Below, one piece after another: positions 36,701-44,702 of a DNA stretch of 64,000 nt. The position numbers and the translations under genes were made by a program. Each line of letters opens with the position of its first letter. Positions within the stretch are counted from its first letter, which is position 1. The stretch spans positions 496,001 to 560,000 of the forward strand of contig NZ_CP095741.1 of NCBI RefSeq assembly GCF_023078475.1. The letters are read 5' to 3'. The stretch comes from Luteibacter aegosomaticola (GTDB taxonomy: Bacteria; Pseudomonadota; Gammaproteobacteria; Xanthomonadales; Rhodanobacteraceae). Under the pieces are notes generated by a model, which worked only from the letters and a program-made list of their open reading frames with translations, was not told the origin of the DNA and ran no database searches.

Positions 36701-36789
36701 CCGCCGCTGGCGGCGGCCGCGACGGTGAACGCCACGGCAAGTGTGAGTTTGCGGCGCGGTGGCACCGCGATACGCGAGACGGACTGCAT
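33733..36789 (-). CDS. Oar-like TonB-dependent outer-membrane receptor 2
   Basis: 1018 residues with the same architecture as the neighbour at 30182: a signal peptide (cleavage near GGAFAQ), a carboxypeptidase-regulatory-like domain (IYGSATPGDVIHIENSATG...GSYDVTLM), a plug with QLAKLPIARTS and GGYGAEYGRSTGGVINVVSKRG, a beta-barrel, and a C-terminal ARYDFTL. The N-terminal 250 residues align closely with receptor 1, while extracellular loops differ in length and sequence, suggesting different ligands. The ATG at 36789 is chosen for its AGGAGGG ribosome site; 36849 would add residues before the signal peptide. Confidence 0.9.
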   Translation of the reverse strand: MQSVSRIAVPPRRKLTLAVAFTVAAAASGGAFAQSNATGAIYGSATPGDVIHIENSATGLKRDITVDSSGRYRANSLPIGSYDVTLMHNGTATDTHKNVQTQISQGTDVSFAAAATASNATELGSVQVTANSLPSIDVSSVDSRTVLNSDQLAKLPIARTSISSIALLAPGTTSAARGYGNALSFGGSSASENAYYINGFQVTNPLTGVSSRQLPYDAIDQEQVLIGGYGAEYGRSTGGVINVVSKRGSNEWKGDVQVLFSPSSLAQEPRNIYYRDGTKYQRGNPYTWRDQENLQYSASIGGALIKDKLFIFAAADWIKQTGNYTAPSGANDDEHDTGKTKRWLTKLDWNITDNNILELTGIGDTETTDASIFGYNYNTGQGDYLGHQYTKNYNNTQTNATPGGDTYIAHYTGYITDDLTINAMYGRANSKHSQVVDTAGGLTCTSILDQRAAFASDPQSGCLVGASTQLTPGSKDSTKGWSANIEYRLGDHDLRGGVDNYVLRATWGAVPVGGTGYIYNDVGDGSSIQQRLTNLGLDPGLYNPANFANGYYVESTALSTGTSARTNQRSQFVEDNWQVTDRWHAYIGLRNEQFSNYNGVGEAYARSRHQLDPRLGVSWDVYGDSSLKIYANAGRYHLGLPTSVAVRGAGPSTYPSQYFGFTGIDPVTGAPTGLVTGPFSQTYYLNGANGTPPDAKTVSAQNLHSYYQDEYILGFDKQLENNWVVGAKGMYRRLRSLIDDMCDSSALQTWGDENGLSDEVKAGINRSTGCWLFNPGRANTFTLSPAAGQYLSVPVSAADLGFPKPKRSYYMLDLYAEHQFSDHWYGKIDYTYSRSYGNSEGQLDSDIVQADVSTTESWDFPAIMENTNGDLPNDRKHQLRVYGTWAPNDEWQLSTVTRITSGAPVSCIGTRPASVGGDPYGYGNAYFWCNGEPAPRGSYGRTPYTYTVDVSGAWKPAFADHKLTFSVDVFNLLGKQQVTQYYEVGELPSGDPNPQYKRARSFQDPRYVRLGARYDFTL

Positions 36790-37255
36790 GAACCTACCCT
36801 CCTGAAAGACACGGATGACGGATGGCGGAACGAGCGAACCCGCATCCACGCGGCACGCGGATGGTCGCCGCGGGGGCGGCGGGTTCGATCGAAAAGCACG
36901 GCTACGCGGTGCCGCCTGCCTTCTGGCGGGCGGACGGCATCACGCGGTCAAGGCAAGCGGTTACCCGTGCCTTTGGAAGGGAGTACAAACCGGAGCGAAG
37001 CTGGCATGTCGGATTCCCCAAAAATAGACGACAAGAAGGTTCTGCCGTGAAAGCCGGACCGCCTTCGTATATCCCCTGGAGGCGGTGTTCGGCAGCGCCG
37101 GATTCCAGCGCGTGAAAACAACGTAAACCCGTGAAATACATGTAAACAATAGGAATAAATCCTAAGCAGTTACTTGCGAAACAAAGGCGAAAATACCTGC
37201 GAATTTCGTGATATTGCGCTTGCCCATTCCGGCCCTGTCTGGGTACGTTTCCGGG
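36790..37255. other. Gene-free divergent promoter region (receptor 2 / antiporter)
   Basis: 466 bases between divergent genes with no supported coding sequence. The stretch about 37118-37160 is AT-rich and on the minus strand repeats GTTTACATG and GTTTACGTT, which could be operator or promoter sequence for receptor 2. Nothing firmer can be said. Confidence 0.5.
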
Positions 37256-38914
37256 ATGGAACTCGTCATCACTATCCTCGTCCTCCTGCTGGTCGTCGCA
37301 CTCTCCGGTGCCGTCGTTCGCATCCTTCCCTTTCGCCTGCCATTGCCGCTCGTACAGATCGCGCTAGGCGCGATCCTGGCGCGGCCCTTCGGCGTGCATG
37401 TGGAGTTCGACCCAGAGCTCTTCTTCCTGTTGTTCATTCCGCCGTTGCTGTTCGCGGATGGCTGGCGAATCCCAAAGCGCGAACTCTTCCTGCTTCGCGG
37501 ACCGATCCTCGCGCTTGCCATCGGCCTGGTGATCTTCACCATCGTCGGCGTGGGTTACTTCGTGCACTGGATGATTCCGACCGTGCCGCTGGCCGTCGCG
37601 TTTGCACTCGCGGCCGTGTTGTCGCCGACGGATGCCGTCGCGACATCGTCGGTGACTGGCGGGCAACAAATGCCGCCACGGCTCATGCACATTCTTTCCG
37701 GCGAAGCATTGCTCAACGACGCATCGGGTCTGGTGGCACTGCAGTTCGCCGTGGCGGCGGAGGTGACCGGGCGGTTCTCGGCACTGCACGCCGCGCGCGA
37801 CTTCGGCATCACCGCGTTGGGTGGGTTGGCCGCGGGTGCCCTGGTGTCGGTGACGTTCGGCCTGTTCCGTCGCCGCCTCGTGCGCTGGAGTGGCGAGGTG
37901 GATTCCGCCAGCCAGGTGGCGCTGCTGCTCTTGCTGCCGTTCGCCGCGTATCTCCTGGCCGAACACTTTGATGTGTCGGGCATCCTCGCAGCCGTGGCGG
38001 CCGGCATGATGATGAACTACACCGATGTGCTGAAAGGTGGCTACGTTGCCATGCGCATGCAGAACAGCGCGGTGTGGTCGATGGTGGAGTTCAGCTTCAA
38101 CGGGATGATCTTCCTGTTGCTCGGCATGCAGCTGCCGAACATCGTGGGCGGCGCGAAAACGGACCTGCAGCAGGCCGGTGGCGGTGAACTCTGGTACCTC
38201 GGTGGTTACATCGTCGCGATTACGCTGGCGTTGGTCGTCCTGCGTTTCATCTGGGTGTGGGTGTCGCTTCGCTTCGTGCTCATGCGAGCCCTGCATCGTG
38301 GTGAGAAGCGGCCCAAAGTCGGTACGCGGCTGGTGTGGACGACCGCGCTGGCCGGTGTCCGCGGAGCGATCACGATGGCCGGCGTACTGTCGCTACCGTT
38401 CCTGAAAGCGCCTGGCGTGCCGTTCCCGGTTCGCGATCTCATGATCTTCCTCGCGAGCGGCGTCATCCTCTGCACGCTCATCTTTGCCGCGATCGGTTTG
38501 CCGCTGACGGTGAAAGGCCTGAAACTTCCCGGCGAAGACCCACGCGTGCGTGAGGAGCGCACCGCGCGGGCGCTCGCCGCGGAGGCTGCGCTACGCGGCA
38601 TTGCCGATGAGCAGAAAAAGGTGGATGACGGGGGCGACCCGGATGCGATCGCGCTTGCTTCTCGCGTGGCTTCACGTGTGTCGGCCGACTACCAGCAGCG
38701 CCTGGAAGCCGCTGGCGAAGAAGGTGATGTGCCTGGCAAGGCGCGGGCAGAGGCCGGTACCGAACGGGTGATGCGCCTCGCCGCGTTGCGCGCGGAGCGT
38801 AAGCAGCTCTACGAGCTGCGCCGCAATCACACCATCAACGACGAGACGCTGGTCACGCTGGTGCGTGAAGTCGACTTGGCCGAAGCGGCGCTTACCGGCT
38901 TGCACGCCGGCTAA
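37256..38914 (+). CDS. Monovalent cation/proton antiporter, CPA1 family
   Basis: Na+(K+)/H+ exchanger of 552 residues with about twelve transmembrane helices in the first 415 residues. Family motifs are the ion-binding SPTDAVATSSV near 125-135 and GEALLNDASGLVAL near 155-168, plus LVWTTALAGVRGAITMAGVLSLP. The C-terminal 130 residues are hydrophilic and helical, as in YjcE/NhaP-type proteins with a cytoplasmic regulatory tail. The ATG at 37256 (MELVITILVLLL) is preferred over 37208. Confidence 0.87.
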   Translation: MELVITILVLLLVVALSGAVVRILPFRLPLPLVQIALGAILARPFGVHVEFDPELFFLLFIPPLLFADGWRIPKRELFLLRGPILALAIGLVIFTIVGVGYFVHWMIPTVPLAVAFALAAVLSPTDAVATSSVTGGQQMPPRLMHILSGEALLNDASGLVALQFAVAAEVTGRFSALHAARDFGITALGGLAAGALVSVTFGLFRRRLVRWSGEVDSASQVALLLLLPFAAYLLAEHFDVSGILAAVAAGMMMNYTDVLKGGYVAMRMQNSAVWSMVEFSFNGMIFLLLGMQLPNIVGGAKTDLQQAGGGELWYLGGYIVAITLALVVLRFIWVWVSLRFVLMRALHRGEKRPKVGTRLVWTTALAGVRGAITMAGVLSLPFLKAPGVPFPVRDLMIFLASGVILCTLIFAAIGLPLTVKGLKLPGEDPRVREERTARALAAEAALRGIADEQKKVDDGGDPDAIALASRVASRVSADYQQRLEAAGEEGDVPGKARAEAGTERVMRLAALRAERKQLYELRRNHTINDETLVTLVREVDLAEAALTGLHAG

Positions 38915-38924
38915 GCGCCTCTGT

Positions 38925-39713
38925 TCAGGGGAGCCGGAAGAACGCCTCGGCGGTAAGCGTCGAGGCCTCGGTGACGGCCGCGGGTAACTCGCCGCGATCC
39001 TTTGCCACTTCATCGCGGATATGCGCCAGGTACATCGGCTCGTTGCGGCGATCCTTCGGCATCGGCCGCAGCGTCCGTGGCAACAGATACGGCGCATCGG
39101 TCTCGAGCATGAGGCGATCCGCCGGAATCTGCTTCACCAGTTCACGCAGGTGGGCGCCGCGGCGTTCGTCGCAGATCCAGCCCGTGATGCCGATGTGGCA
39201 ATCCAGGTCGAGGTAGTCGCGCAGCGCTTCACCGGTGTCGGTGAAGCAGTGCACGACCGCTGCGGGCACGCGATCGCGGTAGCGCTTGAGTAGCGCCAGG
39301 AAATCGTGGTGCGCGTCGCGCTGGTGCAGGAACAGCGGCATGCCAAATTCGGCGGCGATGGTGAGCTGCCGTTCGAAAACCTCGCGCTGAACGTCGCGGG
39401 GCGAATAATTGCGGTTGTAGTCCAGTCCGGTCTCGCCGATCGCACGAACTTCCGGCTCGGCCGCCAGCCGCCGGAGCAGGGCGTCGGTCGCATCGTCGTA
39501 GTCGATCGCGTGATGGGGGTGCACGCCGGCAGTGGCGAACAGGCGCCCTCCGCTGGCCCGGGCCAGCTCCAGCGCGTGCTCGCTGCCCTCCCGGGATGCT
39601 CCGGTAACGATCATCCGCCCGACGCCGTGGGCCGTGGCCCGGTCCAGGACGTCATGCAGGTCGGCGCGGAACGACTCGTGGGTGAGGTTCGCGCCGATAT
39701 CGATCAAGTCCAT
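38925..39713 (-). CDS. TatD family metal-dependent DNase
   Basis: TIM-barrel 3'-5' DNA exonuclease/hydrolase of 262 residues, close to the family norm. Motifs are MDLIDIGANLTHESF at the N-terminus, TAGVHPH, AIGETGLDYNRN, LFLHQRDAHHDF, VVHCFTDT and MLETDAPYLLP, which supply the metal-binding His, Glu and Asp residues. The ATG at 39713 gives the conserved N-terminus; the frame continues open to 39806 without family resemblance. It converges with the antiporter gene after 10 bases. Confidence 0.93.
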   Translation of the reverse strand: MDLIDIGANLTHESFRADLHDVLDRATAHGVGRMIVTGASREGSEHALELARASGGRLFATAGVHPHHAIDYDDATDALLRRLAAEPEVRAIGETGLDYNRNYSPRDVQREVFERQLTIAAEFGMPLFLHQRDAHHDFLALLKRYRDRVPAAVVHCFTDTGEALRDYLDLDCHIGITGWICDERRGAHLRELVKQIPADRLMLETDAPYLLPRTLRPMPKDRRNEPMYLAHIRDEVAKDRGELPAAVTEASTLTAEAFFRLP

Positions 39714-39869
39714 GATTTGCTTCGCAATATGAAAAGATTGGGGAGTGCGCGCGCGGTGCGATATCGCCACGCAAGGCCATGAATTAGAACATATAGGGAC
39801 GTCCAAACCCGCCTCGGCAAGCTTCGGCCGGTAGGCCGTTCGGACGAAGCGATTTCATGCGTCAGAATA

Positions 39870-39899
39870 TTGACGGTCGTATTTTCCTGCTGCTAGGTT
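39870..39899 (+). promoter_or_regulatory. Candidate sigma-70 promoter for the subtilase
   Basis: TTGACG at 39870-39875 and TAGGTT at 39894-39899 are separated by 18 bases. A start near 39906 would give a leader of about 160 nt. Confidence 0.45.
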
Positions 39900-39903
39900 C
39901 CTG

Positions 39904-40033
39904 CGACGGCTGGCAAAAACATGCCAAGAAGTCGTCGTCAGGAGGGTTTTGAGAAGGATCTCAAATGTCAGTTTCGCAGGGGATGCCCGCTATGGGCATC
40001 GAAAACATGGAAGGCGGCCCGCAATCGGCCGCC
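39904..40033 (+). promoter_or_regulatory. Four-hairpin leader of the subtilase mRNA
   Basis: Successive stem-loops: CGACGGC/GTCGTCG (39904-39937, one wobble) enclosing TGGCA/TGCCA; TTTGAGA/TCTCAAA (39948-39965, AGGA loop); GATGCCC/GGGCATC (39982-40000); GGCGGCC/GGCCGCC (40013-40033). The last three have perfect 7-bp stems. The ribosome site GGGG at 40054-40057 follows. It does not match a riboswitch family I can name. Confidence 0.55.
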
Positions 40034-40065
40034 CAGGCAGTACCACGGGCAAAGGGGTAGTGCAG

Positions 40066-42006
40066 ATGGGAAATCGTATGTTTGCGAGGTCGCTGGTCGC
40101 CTCGTTCGTGCTGGCGACCGCGCCGGCCGTCTTCGCCGCTGGGGCCGCGCCCCACGCCACCTACAACGTCAGCACACTGCGTGCGTCGAGCGGTTACGAC
40201 CGTTTTATCGTCACGTATCGTGATGGCACCACCCAGCGCAGTGACCATGCCGCCGCCACCCAGGCCGTGAGCGCGGCGCTCTCGCGGGCGGCCGGTACCA
40301 CCGCCTCGCTCCGCGCGGGCAAGGCCGCGGCCGCACCGGTGGCCAGCTACGCCCGCAAGCTCGGCACGGGTGCCGACCTGGTTCGTGTCTCACGCAAGCT
40401 TTCCGCGACCGAGGCCCAGGCCCTGATCCGCCAGATCGCCACCGACCCCAGCGTTGCCCACGTCCAGGCCGACGTGATGATGCAGAAGGTGCGCGATATC
40501 CCGGCCGCGGCGGCCGTGAGTCCGGTGGTGGTCAACGACCAGTACTACGCGCGCTACCAGTGGCATTTCCGCGCGCCGGATGGCACCGCTGAGAAGATCG
40601 GCTCCGATGCGAACAGCTACGCCAACAAGGGTGGTAGCAACGTCGCGAACGCGTGGAACCTCTCCGACGGCACGGGCGTGACCGTTGCCGTCCTCGATAC
40701 CGGCATCACCAATCACCCAGACATCGACCTGTCGCTCGCCGACGCCGGCTACGACTTCATCTCCGACGCCTATGTTTCCGGCCGTGCTACGGACGGTCGT
40801 GTTTCCGGCGGCTGGGATCTCGGCGACTGGACCACCGACGACAAGTACCTCGCCACGAATGGCGGCTGCGTCGACGCGAACAATCCGGCCGAAGACTCCA
40901 GCTGGCACGGTACCCACGTGTCCGGCAACATCGCCGAGCTGACCAACAACACCACCGGCATGGCCGGTATCGCCTACAAGGCGAAGGTCCTTCCGGTCCG
41001 TGTGCTCGGCCATTGCGGCGGCTATAGCTCCGACATCGCCGATGGCATCGTCTGGGCGTCGGGTGGCCATGTCGATGGCGTGCCCGATAACACCCATCCT
41101 GCCCAGGTCATCAACATGAGCCTCGGTGGCGAGGGCAAGTGCAGCGACGACGACGTGACCGCGGATGCGATCACCGCCGCGATCTCGCGCGGCACCACCG
41201 TCGTGGTGGCAGCCGGCAACGAAGATGACGACACGGCGAACTACTCGCCTTCGAGCTGCCCGGGCGTCATCGCCGTGGCCTCGAACGGCATCACCGGCAA
41301 GCGCGCGTTCTACTCGAACTACGGCACGGGCGTGACGATCTCCGCGCCGGGTGGTGGTGTGTATCCGAACGATGCCTCGTCCGGCACGCCGGTTTCCGCG
41401 GGCTTCTCGTGGTCGGCGATCAACGACGGCACGCACGAGCCGACCACCGCCGATTACGGCGGCATGGCGGGTACGTCGCAGGCTACGCCGCATGTCGCGG
41501 GTACCGTGGCGCTGATGCTCGCGGCAACGAAGGGCGCGAGCCTGCCCACGCCGACGCCCGCACAGATCAAGGCGCTGCTCACTTCCACGGCGCATAGCTT
41601 CTCGTCCACGGAAGCCAGCAAGCCGATCGGTGCCGGCATCGTCGATGCCTACGCCGCGGTGAACAAGGCGCTCGGTAACGATACGGGCCCGGGCGAGCCG
41701 GATGTCACCGCGCTCACCAATGGCACGAGCGTGAAGGCGTCGGGCGATGGTTCGGCCAAGGTGTATTCGATCGACGTGCCGGCTGGCGCACGCACGCTGG
41801 TGTTCACCACCTCGGGCGGCAGCGGTGATGTCTCGATTGCCGTGAAGAACGGCAGCGCGGGCACCGAGACGGTGTCGGCGAAGAAGGCCACGAACAACGA
41901 GACCGTCACGGTCGCGCGTCCGGCTGCAGGCACCTGGTACCTCACGGTGACCAGCCCGGCTTCGTACGCCAACGTCAACGTCCTCGTGCGCTTTACCGCG
42001 CCGTAA
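40066..42006 (+). CDS. Secreted subtilisin-family (S8) serine protease with PPC domain
   Basis: Extracellular protease of 646 residues. A signal peptide is cleaved near FAAGA (about 25). An I9-like propeptide (YDRFIVTYRDG...VAHVQADV, about 44-138) precedes the S8 catalytic domain with Asp211 (VLDTGI), His281 (HGTHVSG) and Ser471 (GTSQATPHVAG). A C-terminal pre-peptidase (PPC) domain (about 560-646, KVYSIDVPAGARTLVF...WYLTVTS) ends the chain. PPC domains are usually removed after export. The next protease gene carries a closely similar PPC, and the type II secretion operon downstream is the probable export route. The start is ATG 40066 after AAAGGGG. Confidence 0.93.
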   Translation: MGNRMFARSLVASFVLATAPAVFAAGAAPHATYNVSTLRASSGYDRFIVTYRDGTTQRSDHAAATQAVSAALSRAAGTTASLRAGKAAAAPVASYARKLGTGADLVRVSRKLSATEAQALIRQIATDPSVAHVQADVMMQKVRDIPAAAAVSPVVVNDQYYARYQWHFRAPDGTAEKIGSDANSYANKGGSNVANAWNLSDGTGVTVAVLDTGITNHPDIDLSLADAGYDFISDAYVSGRATDGRVSGGWDLGDWTTDDKYLATNGGCVDANNPAEDSSWHGTHVSGNIAELTNNTTGMAGIAYKAKVLPVRVLGHCGGYSSDIADGIVWASGGHVDGVPDNTHPAQVINMSLGGEGKCSDDDVTADAITAAISRGTTVVVAAGNEDDDTANYSPSSCPGVIAVASNGITGKRAFYSNYGTGVTISAPGGGVYPNDASSGTPVSAGFSWSAINDGTHEPTTADYGGMAGTSQATPHVAGTVALMLAATKGASLPTPTPAQIKALLTSTAHSFSSTEASKPIGAGIVDAYAAVNKALGNDTGPGEPDVTALTNGTSVKASGDGSAKVYSIDVPAGARTLVFTTSGGSGDVSIAVKNGSAGTETVSAKKATNNETVTVARPAAGTWYLTVTSPASYANVNVLVRFTAP

Positions 42007-42015
42007 GGGGAATAC

Positions 42016-42042
42016 CGCCCGCCGGCCACGTGCCGGCGGGCG
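42016..42042 (+). terminator. GC-rich hairpin after the subtilase
   Basis: An 11-bp perfect stem (42016-42026 with 42032-42042) with a CACGT loop begins 10 bases after the subtilase stop. It has no T run, so it may be an mRNA-stabilising hairpin or weak terminator rather than a classical terminator. Confidence 0.45.
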
Positions 42043-42079
42043 TGGGGAGCCCTGGCCGGGGGGCGGGCTTCTCGCAGTG

Positions 42080-42105
42080 CGCCAGCGAAGGGGTCTTCGC
42101 TGGCG
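42080..42105 (+). promoter_or_regulatory. Hairpin upstream of the small exported protein gene
   Basis: CGCCAGCGAA (42080-42089) and TTCGCTGGCG (42096-42105) form a perfect 10-bp stem with a 6-base loop, about 50 bases before the ATG at 42154. It lacks a T tail. It may be leader structure or a protein-binding site. Confidence 0.4.
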
Positions 42106-42153
42106 TGGCGTGCGAGGAGGGGTCCTCGCCGCCGCAAAAGGGAGGTAAGGGCA

Positions 42154-42606
42154 ATGTATTCACGAACACTGGCACAGGCCGTCGGCCTGGTGCTGACGGG
42201 CGTCTTCACCCTCGCGACAGCGGCGCAGGCCGCCGACGCACCGAAGACCGCCGCACCGCAGACCGTCGTCGTACAAGGCGTGCAGGTCGCTATCGATCCG
42301 GCCACCGGCCGGCTTCGCGAACCCACCGCTGAAGAACGCGCCGCCTTGTCGAAGGCGTTTGGCGTTCAGCAGCAGAGCGTGTCGGCATCGAAGCTCGCTG
42401 CCGGCCAGCCGCGCACCGCGGCCGAGGCGAAGTCCACCTTCCGTAGCGTGTCGCTCAGCAATGGCGTCCGCGCCAAGGCCGTGCGCGTGCCGCAGGAACT
42501 GATGAGCAGCGTGGTCGCCGAACGCCAGCCGGATGGCAGCGTCAGCATCCACCACGACGACCATGGCGTGCAGGCCGCGCCGAAGGCGCCGGAGGTGGTG
42601 AAATGA
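42154..42606 (+). CDS. Small exported protein coupled to the PA-domain metalloprotease
   Basis: 150 residues with a signal peptide ending AAQAADA (about 27). The mature part has a conserved-looking segment QVAIDPATGRLREPTAEERAALSKAF (in pieces, about 44-70), a variable middle, and a tail containing SIHHDDHG, a His/Asp cluster that could bind metal. No firm family is assigned. The stop overlaps the start of the metalloprotease (ATGA), so it is produced with it. A role as chaperone, inhibitor or trans-acting propeptide is inferred from coupling only. GGGAGGTAAGG precedes the ATG. Confidence 0.75.
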   Translation: MYSRTLAQAVGLVLTGVFTLATAAQAADAPKTAAPQTVVVQGVQVAIDPATGRLREPTAEERAALSKAFGVQQQSVSASKLAAGQPRTAAEAKSTFRSVSLSNGVRAKAVRVPQELMSSVVAERQPDGSVSIHHDDHGVQAAPKAPEVVK

Positions 42607-44582
42607 TCCGTCGCAGCCTTCTCTTCACCGCTATCGCCGCCGCCGGGCTGTTCTGCGCCATGGGCGCCAGCGCCGCGGAGATCAAGATCGTCAACCAGGA
42701 CGTCGGCACCGGCAAGGGCCTCGACGATCCGACCCCGGCCACGCCAGTGGGTGGTAACCCGGGCACGACCGTCGGCAAGCAGGCGCTCAACGTCTATCAG
42801 TTCGCCGCCGACGTGTGGGGCGCCGTCCTGCAGAGCGACGTCACCATCGTCAACAACGCGACCTTCGAGAAGCTCTCGTGCGATGCGACGTCGGGCGTGC
42901 TTGGCTCCTCCGGCACCACCTACATTTTCTATTTCGACGACACCAGCACGCTGCCGCCGCGCGCCGTGCGTAACACCTGGTACCACTCGGCGCTGTTCGA
43001 TGCATTGAGCGGTGAGGATGGTGCACCCGGTGAGGCTGATATCCAGAGCCAGTTCAACGGCGCACTGGGTTCCACCGGTTGCCTTGAGGGATCCAAGTGG
43101 TACTTCGGCCTGGATGGCAACACGCCGGCGGGATCGATCAACTTCCTCAACGTCGTGCTGCACGAAATGGCACACGGCCTCGGCTTCTCCGGCTTCAACA
43201 GCCTCACCAGCGGTTCGCCGTACGTCGGTGACGATGGCGTCGCGCGTCCGGACATCTATTCCACCTTCGTCTACAACGATACGCAGAAGAAGAAGTGGTA
43301 TGACCTGACCAACGCGCAGCGCGTCACCGCCGCACTGGATGACGGCAACCTCGTCTTCACCGGCCCGACGGTGAAGGCCGAAGCACCGCTCGCCCTCGGC
43401 CTGCCCGATGTGTTCCGCGTGTCGGCACCAGCTGCAGCGGCCGGAGATTACCAGTACGCCCAGGGCGCGTTCGGCCCGACCGCGACCGCCGCGAATTTCA
43501 GTGGCAGCGTGGTGCAGGCCGCTCCGGCCGATGCATGCACGGCCATCACCAACGGCGCGGCTATCAGCGGCAAGATTGCCCTGATCGATCGCGGCACCTG
43601 CAACTTCACCGACAAGGTGGCGTTCGCGCAGGCTGCCGGTGCGAAGGCCGTGCTCGTCGCCAACAACCAGGCGGGTGCGATCACCCCGGGTGGCACCCCG
43701 ACCACCACGATCAATATCCCGACGATCGCGGTGAGCCAGGTGGACGGCAACAAGCTCAAGGCCAACCTCACGGGCCTGACCGGTGCCGTCGGCAAGGGCA
43801 CCGGCCTCGCTGGCGCCGATGCGCAGGGCAACGTCCAGCTCTATGCACCGACCGTGCTCGCCCAGGGCTCGTCGTTCTCGCATTACGACACGCGCCTGAC
43901 GCCGAACGCGATCATGGAATACGCGATCAACCAGGACCTGATGGGCCAGATCGACGTGGACCTGACGCCGGCCTTGTTCAAGGACGAAGGCTGGGGCCTG
44001 AACACCACGGGCCAGTTGCTGCTCACCTGCAACACCGGCATTCCGACCCTCGTCCCGGGCGGCGTGATCGTCGGTGCGAACGTGATCTCCAACGCGAAGA
44101 CGATCGCCGGTGATGCCGCCACGCTCGCGGTGTACCGCACCGGCGTGCGCGGCTACGCCTCGACCCTGGCGGGCTCCGGCCTGATCACCGCGGCGCAGGC
44201 TTCCAGCCTCAATGCGTGCCTGAGCGATGCGGAGACGCAGAAGCAGTACACCGCGTGGCATGTCGCCATCCCGGATGCCGTTGGCCTCGGTAACAACGTG
44301 GGTCTCGGCAACCAGTCGGGCGCGGCGGGTAGCACCAAGGTGTACTCGCTCGATGTGCCGGCCGGCGCGAAGGCGCTGACCTTCCGTACGGCAGGTGGCT
44401 CCGGTGATGTCTCGATCGCGGTGCAGGCACCGGGTGCGACGGCGTTTACCGCCGTGGCTAACCGCGCCGGCAACGCCGAGGTCTACACCAAGGCCACGCC
44501 TGCCCAGGGCACCTGGTACCTCCAGGTCACCGGCGTGAAGGCCTATAGCGGCGTCACGGTCCAGGCGGTTTACACGAAGTAA
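42603..44582 (+). CDS. Secreted zinc metalloprotease-like protein with inserted PA domain and PPC tail
   Basis: 659 residues: a signal peptide (cleavage near ASAAE, about 25), a metalloprotease-like domain with zinc helix HEMAHGLGF (His187, Glu188, His191), a protease-associated (PA) domain at about 310-360 (GKIALIDRGTCNFTDKVAFA), then SHYDTRLTPNAIMEYAI (about 426-442). That last segment looks like a third ligand (His427) and Met-turn, followed by a linker and a PPC domain (about 580-659). The usual third His of HExxHxxGxxH is absent next to the helix, so the catalytic domain appears split by the PA insertion. Both the PPC similarity to the S8 protease and the signal peptide point to type II export. 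Confidence 0.85.
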   Translation: MIRRSLLFTAIAAAGLFCAMGASAAEIKIVNQDVGTGKGLDDPTPATPVGGNPGTTVGKQALNVYQFAADVWGAVLQSDVTIVNNATFEKLSCDATSGVLGSSGTTYIFYFDDTSTLPPRAVRNTWYHSALFDALSGEDGAPGEADIQSQFNGALGSTGCLEGSKWYFGLDGNTPAGSINFLNVVLHEMAHGLGFSGFNSLTSGSPYVGDDGVARPDIYSTFVYNDTQKKKWYDLTNAQRVTAALDDGNLVFTGPTVKAEAPLALGLPDVFRVSAPAAAAGDYQYAQGAFGPTATAANFSGSVVQAAPADACTAITNGAAISGKIALIDRGTCNFTDKVAFAQAAGAKAVLVANNQAGAITPGGTPTTTINIPTIAVSQVDGNKLKANLTGLTGAVGKGTGLAGADAQGNVQLYAPTVLAQGSSFSHYDTRLTPNAIMEYAINQDLMGQIDVDLTPALFKDEGWGLNTTGQLLLTCNTGIPTLVPGGVIVGANVISNAKTIAGDAATLAVYRTGVRGYASTLAGSGLITAAQASSLNACLSDAETQKQYTAWHVAIPDAVGLGNNVGLGNQSGAAGSTKVYSLDVPAGAKALTFRTAGGSGDVSIAVQAPGATAFTAVANRAGNAEVYTKATPAQGTWYLQVTGVKAYSGVTVQAVYTK

Positions 44583-44591
44583 GCGCGCTAC

Positions 44592-44616
44592 CCCGGGCCG
44601 CCACGTGCGGCCCGGG
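44592..44616 (+). terminator. GC-rich hairpin after the metalloprotease
   Basis: A 10-bp perfect stem (CCCGGGCCGC with GCGGCCCGGG) and a CACGT loop, followed by TTCC, start 9 bases after the metalloprotease stop. It has the same loop and position as the hairpin after the subtilase. Confidence 0.5.
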
Positions 44617-44702
44617 TTCCATAGAAACGGCAGGCACTGGAGGCCGCGCGCAGCGCGCCCCGTCGTCGGCCGACATCGGCGGCACCCACGGGAGGAAGTT
44701 AC

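Larger units (their letters stand above)
39714..40065. other. Gene-free divergent region before the subtilase
   Basis: 352 bases with no supported gene. It contains a sigma-70-type promoter candidate (39870-39899) and a structured leader for the subtilase. The TatD promoter must also lie here but is not evident. Confidence 0.6.

Noticed and set aside
39904..40066. Cyclic-di-GMP (GEMM) riboswitch in the subtilase leader
   Set aside because: A CACGGGCAAAGG stretch is reminiscent of the GEMM 5' segment, but it lies at the 3' end of the leader and the matching tetraloop and receptor helices are missing.
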